From: Falciphora oryzae | Taxonomy: Eukaryota; Ascomycota; Sordariomycetes; Magnaporthales; Magnaporthaceae | DNA length: 64,000 bases | NCBI GenBank assembly: GCA_000733355.1 | Contig: JNVV01000022.1 | Location: forward strand, 321,742 to 385,741 | Direction: 5' to 3' | Part shown: one piece after another, positions 1 to 9,450 of the stretch | Layout: the number at the start of each line of letters is the position of its first letter | How positions within the stretch are numbered: position 1 is the first letter of the stretch | Translations under genes and position numbers: made by a program | Notes under the pieces: model-generated | The model's database searches: none | Seen by the model: only the letters and a program-made list of their open reading frames with translations | Told to the model about the DNA's origin: nothing

Positions 1-562
1 CAGTTACGTGTCAACGCGGAGCGTCTTCGTCGACTCCACCATGTTTTCGACGCAGGACGCCATGCCGAACGTTTTCGTGGAGCCGAACGGGCGGCCAGCG
101 GACGGGGCGGGCGACTTCGTCGTCATAGTTTCGGGCGTCCAGACCTTCGCCTTGAACGCCCTCATCGCCCTGGCAGTGGTCCTGGCTGGCCTGCTGCTCA
201 TCCAGTGGGCAATCATGCTGGTGATTGACCGCCACGAGCCAAAAGAAGGGGATATGAGCCGTGACAGGTTGATTCGGTTCAAAGCCCTGTCGGCGGCCAA
301 TTTGTTCCATCGCATCTTCGAGTCGGGAGATGAGGAGCAGCGGTGCGATTTGGAGGCTTCAAGGAAGAACGAGTCGATAGTGGTTGAGATGAAGGCGTGC
401 ACGGGGCGATTCTGTAAAGGACACACTCAAATTAAAAGCAAAACCACAAACAACACCCCTGGAAGCGGAACCTCTACAAACAACACCGTTACTAGCGTGA
501 ATCACTCTGCCGACCCAAAGGGTCAAAAGGGAGACTCGCCGAGGTCTGCGCCTCCTCCCTGA
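1..562 (+). CDS. 3' end of a membrane protein gene (partial, runs off left edge)
   Basis: An open frame enters from the left edge and ends at a TGA at 560-562. No start codon is visible, so this is the C-terminal 186 residues or so of a longer protein or its last exon. About 48 residues in there is one strong hydrophobic segment (starting ALNALIALAVVLAGLLLIQW), followed by a charged juxtamembrane stretch (DRHEPKEGD). The tail is polar, rich in Asn, Thr, Ser and Pro, and probably disordered. The likely topology is a single C-terminal transmembrane helix with a cytosolic tail, but that is inference. I do not recognise the family. The opposite strand is also open across much of this stretch, but its product has no membrane segment or other recognisable pattern, so I prefer the plus strand. 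Confidence 0.5.
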   Translation, partial: SYVSTRSVFVDSTMFSTQDAMPNVFVEPNGRPADGAGDFVVIVSGVQTFALNALIALAVVLAGLLLIQWAIMLVIDRHEPKEGDMSRDRLIRFKALSAANLFHRIFESGDEEQRCDLEASRKNESIVVEMKACTGRFCKGHTQIKSKTTNNTPGSGTSTNNTVTSVNHSADPKGQKGDSPRSAPPP

Positions 563-1668
563 AAGAAAAAAAAATTGGTGTCGCTTTCAACCCCACATCC
601 TAGATACACCCCTTTCTCCTTCGCACCCTCCCTGTCCCACTTCCCCCCCTCCTGATACTTGACAATAGAAAGGCGAACGATCTCTAGAAAATCTCTCACC
701 GCTTTTCTTCCCGTGGTTTGCCGACATGTGTCAGTTAGGAAATACCAAAGAACCTTCGCAGCCGTTGCCATTGCCTGCCACACCCTGCCACTTGAACCTG
801 GGACCTCGAGACACGCATCCCCTTGAGTGCAGGCGGTATTTGAAGTACCGCACCTACTAGAAACCTAGCTCGGTACTTGTTTTGCGGGCCAAACCTCATC
901 CAAAAAGAAGTACCAAATTTTTGGGAGCTTTTGTTGGCTGGTGGGAAGCGGCTCCCACAAAACGCGCCTCCGGCTTTCCCCGCTCCCGAAGACCGCTAGA
1001 CTAGAGTCTCTAGCTGCTTCGGGTCCGGGCATTTCCACCGGCATCCACTGGCCGCCACAAACGCGTGGCCAGCTGTCGGACACGCCACTGCCAAATAACA
1101 AGCGTTTTCTCTCCGATGCATGGGCTGCGGCTAAACAGGGAGCTTTTGAAAGGGCCCACTGCACACGCATGGCTGGCGGTTGGTTATTGGTCGTTTGCCG
1201 GTCAGGCTGGCTGGCTCAGCTCTAGCCCAAATCGGCAATTCCAACGTCACAGCCCATACGCAAACCCCAAGTCTCCGAGTTCGATGCTTGGAAGGGTTGG
1301 TGTTCTGGATGTCTTGGCTGAAGGCCCATTGCCTGAAGTGCAGTCGTTTACGGGTCCAGGCCGCCGTCATTTGAAAGCCCTCACACCATTGGATTTTGGT
1401 CCTGCACCTTCGCTGCAAAGTTCGGCATCAAAGCCTTACCTTTAACACAAAGGACTACCGGCCTACCGACAAATAGCGGGGATAGAGTTAGGAGGGAAGA
1501 AGAAAAAAGAAGATAAAGGAAGGGACAAGGGGGAAAGGAGGAGGGGAAATCGAATATATAAAGGAGGGAAAAGTAAGACAAAAAAAAAAGAGAAGGGAAG
1601 GGAATAGAGGAGAAAAAACGCGCAAAAAGGAAAAAAACGCTTGTGGAAAACCCCTTATATTAAACACG
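563..1668. other. Gene-free stretch with a long polypurine tract
   Basis: No convincing coding region. From about 1489 to 1640 the plus strand is almost entirely A and G, a strong strand asymmetry that often marks fungal promoters or UTRs. The short open frames here have no family features. Confidence 0.5.
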
Positions 1669-1966
1669 TGTTGGTAGGAGCAGGTACTCCTGTGAGCTCG
1701 GAGATCTCCAAATATGATGAACAACGATCGTTACATCTGTAGAATGGTCTCTCTATTGTGCATAAAGAGGAAAGGATCTATCTGCTAGAGAGGGAGCATA
1801 CGGGAGGCTATATATACACGCTCTAGATCACCCAAGGGCCGTTCCCCTTCTCCCAAACTTGCGAGCCCTCCGGCCCTCAGATCCCGTGATCTCTGATCAC
1901 GGGGCCGGAGGATCCGGCCCTCTCTGTGCTCTACCGACTGCCTGCGCCGGTCAACGCAATCCAACA
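1669..1966 (-). mobile_element. Solo-LTR-like element (298 bp) with flanking CACG duplication
   Basis: The element begins TGTTGG and ends CCAACA, a perfect 6-bp terminal inverted repeat of the TG..CA type typical of LTRs. CACG lies immediately on both sides (1665-1668 and 1967-1970). The match becomes 5 bp (ACACG) if the right boundary is moved by one base. Read on the minus strand it has a TATATATA box near 1808-1816. It also contains a strong hairpin: stems 1867-1874 with 1904-1911 and 1883-1891 with 1895-1903, a 3-base loop and one 8-base bulge. No internal retrotransposon coding sequence is present, so a solo LTR left by recombination is the simplest reading. A short TIR element (MITE) is the alternative. 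Orientation is inferred from the TATA-like box. Confidence 0.55.
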
Positions 1967-2671
1967 CACGGGTAACGGGAGCATTCTATTGTTTACCTTG
2001 TAAATACAAAAGCCAGCTAGTCAGGCCACATGACTCTGAACAAAAAAGTAACCTATTTTGCCTTGCACCCAGGATGTGTACTTTTTCAAATACAGACCAC
2101 GGTATTTTTGGCATTTAAAGTCCACTGGTTATGGCTTTCAAACAAACAGCCCCTTCGGGATAACCTAATACCCTCGACTAACCGGCTGCCTAGACTTTGG
2201 GCATCTGCTCGTGCCGCCTGCACTGCCCCTATCCAGCCACGATCCATTTATCTCTCTCATCCCGCCCCGCTGTGGCTTGGAAAACTCGCTCTCCTAACCG
2301 TGACAAACCCTGGTTTATCGCCTCCCTGGAACACCACGTCCATCTTTTTGGCAGTTTCCTCAACCTCTGGAAGATTCATCAGTCCCGTTTTATCTTCGCC
2401 GTTTACTCCGTTATCGTCGGGCTGGTATGGCTGGTGGTGGTGCCGTTGTCCCTCCGCTGGCTCAGGGCCATGAATGCCATATAGCAGCAAAGGCAGGATA
2501 CTCGTTTTCCAGACTGGCCGTGCAGGCGTAGGTCCTAGATAGCTTGTTGTCACGATCCACACAAGCAGCGCAAGTGTCTATATAACCAATGCGTACGGGA
2601 GCAGTAGCCATTTCCAGTTCCAGGATAGACATATGCTCGTCTGCAAAACCTGCCCTGTAACGTTGTTTGGG

Positions 2672-3037
2672 TAGGGACGGCCAAAACCCATAGGACCCAT
2701 AAAGGACCCAAACCCAAAACGGGTACCCATTGGGTACCCGCTGTGGGTTTTGGGTTTTGGGTTTTTCACGGGTCTAAAAAATGTGCAACTAATAAAAACA
2801 CCTACTGCAGCCCTGCCCTCTTTTTTTTTTTGTATGCTTTTCTGTTTTTTTAGGTTACCCGTGGGTACCCAAAAAAAAACCCAAAACCCAAAACCCAAAA
2901 CCCAAAACCCAAAACCCAAAACCCAAATCCCAAAACCCAAAACCCAAATGGGCACCCATTTTTTGGGTTTGGGTCCAAATTTTTGGGTCGACCCACGGTT
3001 GAAATGGGTAGCCGTGGGTGGGTTTTCGCCTGGCCTA
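2672..3037. mobile_element. hAT-type MITE (366 bp) inserted in the DUF3176 gene
   Basis: TGTTTGGG occurs exactly at both borders (2664-2671 and 3038-3045), an 8-bp target-site duplication as made by hAT transposases. The ends are imperfect inverted repeats: TAGGGACGGCCAAAACCCA on the left against TAGGCCAGGCGAAAACCCA on the right, 15 of 19 matching. Removing the element and one duplication copy rejoins the host gene in frame (VVAPN then NVTGQVLQTS), which independently confirms the borders. The interior holds GGGTACCC palindromes and opposed TTTTGGG and CCCAAAA arrays that could fold into a long hairpin. No transposase is encoded, so the element is non-autonomous. Confidence 0.85.
2879..2950 (+). 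repeat. CCCAAAA heptamer array (about 10 copies)
   Basis: A run of near-perfect 7-bp units (CCCAAAA) with a few A/T-length variants, inside the hAT-type element. A shorter inverted set (TTTTGGG) lies at about 2744-2766, so the two can pair. The unit resembles a telomere repeat but is not the fungal TTAGGG. Confidence 0.85.
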
Positions 3038-4876
3038 TGTTTGGGGCAACGACCTCGGTCCACGCCCTGTCCGGCCAGGTGCCCATGATGCGAAATTGAT
3101 TCGAGGTGACCGCTGCGAACTGGTCCATCGCGCGAGATAACGATTCGAGGCTGGCGTTTCGCCCCTGGTATAATGGGGAGAACCACCAGGCATCGTGTCG
3201 AGTCCCGCACTCGACAGACGCCGAGGTCCGATGTATTCCAGGGCACCCAATCGAAGTGCCTCTAATATTCGTTCCACCATTCTTGAAAATCCAGTCTTTC
3301 GAAAAAGCTTGCAACCAATCGAAATAGTCCCGAGCCATGCGGTAGACGCACTCGAATGGTGCCTCGATGACTGTCTCGCTGAGGGTGCCGGAACCGCTGG
3401 GCTTGTCGTTGTTTCTCACCGTGACGTTCAAAAACCTCCGCCCTGCTATCCTGGGGACAGCACTCATGTTGGCAGAAGTATACACTTTACCGTCCGAAAG
3501 TGCACATGGCTCCTTGAGTATACCGAAGCTTTGATCGAACTCGGTCCTGGTGGACACCGGACCGGTCGAAACAGTCTCCTCGTGGAAAAGGCCGGATCGG
3601 ACTTGAGCTTTGTAGTTTCTCAAACAGGCATAGGTCCGACACGACACAGCCACGACGTCGGTGACGATGCTCGTTTCACTACCGTCCAAAAGGGCAATGT
3701 TGCGCGGGCAGGTCCTTTCCGGCCCTGACTGGTTTTTGTTTCGTACGCACGGCGCATCCGAGAAAGTCAAGAAGCCAACCTCGAAAAGTAGCCAGGACAC
3801 GTTGGTCAGCATGGCCGGCCACCGACCCTTGGTAAAGTTGTCGTTCCCGTACGGCTCTGAAAACCAGACCCTCATTGCCTCTGCTCTGGTTTGATTGCTG
3901 ATCCAGTTCTGGCCATTGGGACCTGTGAGTGTGGCGTTCCGCACGGCGGTTGGCCTTGGCCTGGTCTGCCAGTGCCGAACGACCGCACCACAATCCTGTC
4001 GGATGTCTCGATGCAGGAGCTGCACAAGCCAATGGACGAGTGCGTGACGCCCGTGCCATAGTCCTCAAAGGTGCAGTTGCCTGTCGCGCAAACTGGGCTT
4101 ATTGGCTGGGTGCCGAGCGGGTTGGCGAGGCCATGGACCATGGCGTCGCTCACGTCGGATTCAATGTACCATCTGTAGTAACCATCCACTGCCCTGCCGT
4201 TTGGCCATGGAACAGCGTGGGCGACAGGCAGGATAACAGTCTCATTGGCGACGAAGCTTGAACAGGGGATCGTTGAGAGGGCCTGCTGGGAGAACGGGCC
4301 AATTGCTGGGCTCAAAAGCCCAATCAGGGTGGCTAGCAAGGCCAGGAAGCCCGCGGGTGTTATTGCGCGCTTCCCAATCGCGACGATCAAGAGCACCGAT
4401 TCCCACACGCCTCTTACCGACTTGTCAAAGAGGTGCAAGTCGCACGGCCTCCGCGGCGAAGCGGACCAGAGCCAGCGGGCCTGGCCCAGCGCTTCGACGA
4501 CAACCGTGACGATGGACCGGCGCAGCACGGTTGAGAGAACAGAGACGAGCGTGCTGATGTTGATGCCGGCGGGCCAGTCTGGTAGCGGCTTCTGGTCGTA
4601 GTGGGCGAGGACGGCGGTGATGGCTGCGATCATCATCATGGCCAGGATCAACGCAAGCAGCTCGAAAATCCAGAAACACAGATCGCGGAACCGGAACTTG
4701 TGGTGTTGATGCCGGCGGCCGGGCGTTAGTGGAAGTTGCGAACTGGTGGCTTCAGGCCCGGGACCCTTGGCCGACGGCCGCAAAGCGCCCTGGCCGGCAA
4801 GGCCACGGTGATGACGAGAGCGGTGTGTAAGGCGAGGGAGTGAGTAAAGGGCTGATATAGCTGGTCTCATAGTCAC

Positions 4877-6531
4877 GATCCGGGAACCTTAAAGAAACAG
4901 AATTAGTCTTTTCTCTCTGTCGAGCCGTCGGCCTTGGAATCGTGAGCATACTTATCCCCACCGTCGTATCCGTCTCCATAGTCGAGCGGCGAGGGCACGC
5001 CCGGCTGACCAACATAGCACTGCTGATCTTCTTGCGGTTGCCCTGGAGGTCGGGACCTCGGCGGTAGTCTCCCAAGCTCCATCACTGTTGGGACGTATGG
5101 GATTGCAGCTGTGACGATGATAATGAAAGGTTTCAAGTCGGGTCCAAAAGAGGGGCGGGCAGAGTGGAGAAGACGCGGGAGCCAGCATGCCGTCATAATG
5201 GGGATGTAGAGATGTAGAGCCGCATAAATACACACGGGCGATGATGTTGGTGGGCACCACACTATGCTCCTTGACTTGGCAGAGAGGCCAGGCGAGGCAT
5301 GGGGGCCAATCGATCAACATCGGTTTGTGTCTCCCGAAGGGCTAAGAGACGCCATGTATATGTCGGTGTGCTTTATGCATCTGCTTGCGGGTAATATCTA
5401 GGGGTTTTGCAGTCTGACCAGACTATTTCCCCACCCAGTCCCTGACTCCGTGTCACTGCCCCACCGATATAGCCCCCAAGACAATCCAGCCCTAGCCTTA
5501 CCGTTACCTTGGATAATTGCCCAGCACTGCTTGACCCCCAAAATCAAAGAAAACCGCTCTCGCCAGTCAAGAGAGGCGCTGGCCGTCTTGAGAAGTCAAT
5601 GTAATCGAAACATGGCTGCTGAACCGGGGAAGCTGGTGCAGGGACTTGTATCGATACTATCCCTGTTGGGTCAGTGGTCAGGCTGGCGGTAATGGTGGGC
5701 CACGGCCAAGCCTACAGCTAGCGCCAGCGGCAATGGATACATGCGCCAAGAGACCCATTTCAACCAGAGCCGGGCTTTACTTCAGCTGCTCCCCGATTAA
5801 GTTAACTAACTCACGAAAAGCTTCCCCACGCGGCATGCAGGTCCGCTATGCCTCAGGTAATATCGGTTTGCTCACAGGATGCCTTGCAATTGGATCAGAG
5901 CCGCGTTTCAGAATACGCTGGTTATCTGGGCCGCTTTCACGGGCAGAGATGCTGCGGCTAAGCAACTTTTTACCCTGTGGTGGCGCCCTTCCGTCAAGTT
6001 CTTTGACTTTTAGCGTTAAGCCAGTGTTTGACAAGGGGTCCCTTAGGTCTTGGTGACCGGGCCTGACTGGCAGTTCCGCTCGGCTGTGCGTGCTCTTCTC
6101 TCTGAGACCAACGACCTACAGTTTGAGCTATTATTACTTCTAAAGGCATTCTGATGATAAGGCCTCAGCGTTTGATCTAATAGTTGATTGAAGCAAAAAT
6201 CAACTTTCACCCATCACCTCCCCTCTGTGAATTTAACGTGTGTTTGGGAGGATCATGTTTGAGACTCTATTGTAGTTGCTTCATGCATTCATTTCTGGAG
6301 GGTATTCCAGAGCTTTGGGACTATGGTTCGTAAGTGAGCAACTATTGACTTTCTCCTTGCCCGAGGTCTGGATTGCTGCTTTGAACTCCTTTGTTGACTG
6401 AGGAAATCTGCCAGAAGCGAGACTTCCTGAAGTCCTTACCAGTGCATTCTATTTATTGCATATCATCCCAACGGTATTGATTGCTGGGTAATCGATAAGC
6501 AGATTGAGCTGTCTCCTAGAGCCGTTCAGGT
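4877..6531. other. Intergenic region, no supported gene apart from a possible first exon near 5082-4903
   Basis: The minus strand from an ATG at 5082 stays open for about 60 codons (a hydrophilic Pro/Gly/Asp-rich peptide) and could be the original first exon of the DUF3176 gene. Nothing else is convincingly coding. A short island at 5982-6014 resembles conserved small-subunit rRNA and is described under findings. Confidence 0.4.
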
Positions 6532-7265
6532 CTAAGTGTTAAGAGCATATTTGACCAGGTCCGTCATGTCGTGCAGCACCTCCTCAACCTCTCGTTCGCC
6601 ATCGACAACAATAGCCGTGCCCCTCTGTTTGAAATGATCGATCACTGGCTGCGTTCGCTGACGGAAGGTATTAATGCGGCCCCTAATCGACTCCAGGGAC
6701 TTGTCGTCTGCGCGGCCGCGACTGGCTTTTCCAAGACGGGACACCATGGTCTCGTCAGAGACCTCGAGAACAACCAGATGGGAGATTGTGGTGATGTGTC
6801 GTTCAAACAATGTAACTCGGTCAATGGCTCTCGGGAAGCCTAATCACCGGGAATCCACGTCAGAACGCAGCCTCAGAAGTCTTGATTTGCCTTCCCCTGC
6901 ATGCATTTCTTGCGCGTTGATTACGGTCTCTCACCATCCAGGATAAACACCCGGGTGCCCTTCTCCTTGACGTGCTCCAGGAGCACCCTCCTCAGCACGG
7001 CCATGGTGACGTTGACGTCGCCGAGGACGCCCTCAGCGTGCCACTGCTTGATGGCGGCCGAGTGCTCGCCGCCCGCGTCGGCCTCCCACCGCATGATGCC
7101 GCCGATGCTGATGTGGGCGGTGACGGGCTTGAGCGCCGGGTCCTCGAGCAGCAGGGCGCACTGCGTGCCCTTGCCGGAGCCGGGCCCGCCGACGAGCCCG
7201 ATCACGGTGGTGCCAGAGAGGAGGGCCTGGTCCTCCGGAGAGAGCGGCTTCAGGTGCGGCGACAT
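6532..7265 (-). CDS. Adenylate/UMP-CMP kinase family protein
   Basis: Two exons on the minus strand (7265-6935 and 6839-6532) are joined by a 95-bp intron with GTGAGA and TTAG ends. The splice restores the family motif DGFPR across the junction. The product is 212 residues. The P-loop GGPGSGKGTQ lies at residues 26-35, followed by the NMP-binding region, then DGFPRAID and a C-terminal segment matching the LID and last helices (RINTFRQRTQPVID). The family transfers the gamma phosphate of ATP to a nucleoside monophosphate. Substrate specificity (AMP against UMP/CMP) cannot be set from sequence alone, although the length and short LID resemble UMP/CMP kinases. The start is the only ATG upstream of the P-loop in frame. 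Probably cytosolic, as no targeting signal is obvious. Confidence 0.85.
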
Positions 7266-8590
7266 TTTACCCGCTTAGGTCGGTCGGTCTCTCCCCGGCG
7301 TATAGGGCGTGAAGTATGCGGCGATCAAGCTCGGAATCCCGGGGTCAGGGTGTTGATAGACGCTGAGAGTATGCCGGGACGTGGTCCGCTTTTGTGCCGA
7401 GGGGCGGTGGGCTCATGGGTGTTTATCTCGGGTTTTGAGTGAGCGGTGAAAGATCAAGTGATGCCCTGGGCAAAGTGAACGAGCGAATTGGGGTTTCTAG
7501 GCCGTCGAATCGCCGTCACTGGCATGACTTTGGTGATAGATGGCTGGAAGGCGGACGAAGGACGGGAGGCAGGAGGAGGCTGCGATCGGGCAAACAAGAC
7601 GAGCATTCACCGGGAGATGTCTATGCAGATAGGGAGGCCACTCCATAAGTAGGGCTTGGGATGCACCCGATCTACCAGAAGGACACCTACCATGTAGCCT
7701 CCTCATTTTGTTGCATGATAACCTGGTGAATAACGTGCGCTTCCATCACCCCCGGGCTCCTTGCTCCGTGGTGACACGCTCAAGTCGCATCGGTATCACA
7801 AACTTGCCCGAATTATTGCTCGATACCCAGCCTCGAGAGGAGTCCAAGGGTCTAGGTGTCGAATGAAATCTAGATGAGAGCCCACCTGTGCCATCGACCA
7901 TAAAAGCGTGTAAGTCACCTCTCTCAACCCACCTAGATACCACCTACCCAACAGGCGCAAGGCCTGGCGCGGTGGTCCGTGGAAGAAAAGAGCTGCAGAT
8001 GCGGGTGCCCGCGCATGACCCAGTGACCAGGGACCCCTTTCCCCTTCTGTGGTCATTGACGAACCAGAAGACTTTGGGGTTCCAGGGCGGGGAACCAAAA
8101 GGACTCGCGGCGGGTGAGGCCACTGGCGCGGGTCGCCCAAAGATGCAATCAATCCCCATAGAATACCGGATTCCATTGGCAACGACGGGGGCCACGAGTG
8201 TCCCGGCTTCGTTCTGAGGGGGTGGGGGACCCCGCGAAAGTGCCCTTCCCCAACATTGGATTGGGCCCTTGTGCAGTGCCCCGAGGGGTAATGAGGCCAA
8301 TAATGCCCGACCCGAATCAGGGCTCTGCTAGTACAAGAGCGACCGAGGTCCCTGCCCTGGGGGCTGATGACTCCCACCGACTTACACCGTCACTCATGTC
8401 GTCTTGTGGCAGCATCACGTTTGATCTAACTTGAACTAAGCACCAAGAGCTGACGCCTTGCAAACACAACAATGTCAATGGCAGGCGGAGCCAAATGACG
8501 GCGAAACACAGACATCTAAATTATCACATGGGAGGGCGAGCCCAATACATTACGCCCACAGAGGATGGCAGGCTGGACCAGCGTCCCAGC
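7266..8590. other. Intergenic region upstream of the NMP kinase
   Basis: This holds the kinase promoter side and the 3' flank of the next gene, both on the minus strand. A 193-codon open frame at 7796-8377 (minus) has an unstructured, Pro/Gly/Arg/Ser-biased composition and no family features, so I do not call it. Confidence 0.4.
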
Positions 8591-9450
8591 TTAGTCCTCA
8601 TCATCGCCGCCAGCTGCGACAGCCGTGGCGCCTTTGGCGTCGTTGGCTACTGCAGCCTTGGATACCTTGATAGCATCCTTGGCGGGGAGGTCATCCGCGG
8701 CCTCCTCATCCTCGTCGCCATCTTCTTCTCCCTCGCCAGCGTCCTCCTCATCCTCCTCTTCCTCGTCCTCATCACCGTCACCATCGCCATCCTCCTCGCC
8801 ATCCTCGTCGTCGACTCCGTTGTTGGGCACAGCGTCGGCCGAGGAAGGGGCGGTCTTCTGCTTCTTGTTGGGACGTCCGTTCTCTGGATACAGTGTCAGC
8901 GGACCGATTCGGATATGGTGTGATGGTTGGCAAGGCTTGGATCGCAGGTTGGATCGCAGGCAAGCCAAGTGGCTTGGATAGGACAAGTCATGTCACCACT
9001 TACCGACAGTGCTGTTCTCCTCTTCCTCGCCGGCATCCTCGCCGTTCTCCTCGTACTCCTCCTCATCGTCGTCATCGTCGACATCATCGTCCTCGTCGCT
9101 CACATACCTATCGACAGGATGCGTGTTAGTTCAGCAAGAGACTGGACGTGTCTGTGACCGAGTTGTGTTGGACGGCAGTTCTTGGCGCGCCGTCCAACTA
9201 TCTTGGAAACGGAACTACAAGAGCCAAGGCAACGACGGCACGATGCCAGTGCGATGCGCCGTCAAGTACCATCAAGACAGGCAGAACCCAACCGCACGGA
9301 AGTTGTCGCAAGTGCTACGCGACTGAATCCGCAACAAACGAGCTTGAATAGATCGGAAATGCCGACTTACTCCTCTTCCTCCTCGTCGCCCGAGGGGAGG
9401 CTGACGAGCTCGTCTTCAGGCTCGTCCTGCTTTCTCTTGCGGCTGGACAT
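8591..9450 (-). CDS. Very acidic nuclear/histone-chaperone-like protein
   Basis: Three exons on the minus strand (9450-9371, 9107-9004 and 8883-8591) with introns of 263 and 120 bp, both GTAAGT..AG and in phase, give a 158-residue product. The N-terminus is basic (MSSRKRKQ) and a second basic patch (PNKKQK) lies near residue 66. Both could act as nuclear localisation signals. Most of the rest is runs of Asp and Glu, ending in a short Ala/Lys segment and GGDDED. Such charge patterning is typical of disordered histone chaperones or nucleolar proteins. I cannot see a defining CHZ or nucleoplasmin motif, so the role is inference. The codon usage, clean splice sites and acidic pattern carried across all three exons support a real gene. 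Confidence 0.65.

Larger units (their letters stand above)
2257..4876 (-). pseudogene. DUF3176-type fungal membrane protein, disrupted
   Basis: Read on the minus strand, this encodes a fungal DUF3176 integral membrane protein of unknown function. Visible pieces include the N-terminal cytosolic and membrane region (FRFRDLCFWIFELLALILAM, then the conserved LPDWPAGINISTLVSVLST and DLHLFDKSVRGVW stretches), the Cys-containing lumenal region, and the C-terminal membrane segment with its tail (WKTSILPLLLYG, EVEETAKKMDVVFQ). Three lesions break it. A one-base frameshift lies around 3950-4000, where the reading frame moves within the NATLTGPNGQNW region. A 366-bp element is inserted at 2672-3037. An in-frame TAG at 2578-2580 sits in the last transmembrane segment. 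Homology continues past each lesion in the expected order, so this is a decayed gene rather than a short one. The start is uncertain: an upstream ATG at 5082 could belong to a separate first exon. Confidence 0.75.

Noticed and set aside
2879..2950. Telomere or subtelomere signature
   Set aside because: The unit is CCCAAAA, not CCCTAA, and it lies inside a short transposon with its own borders. Ordinary genes surround it.
7796..8377. 193-codon minus-strand open frame in an intergenic region
   Set aside because: No motif, no start context and a random-looking composition. Could be revisited with RNA data.
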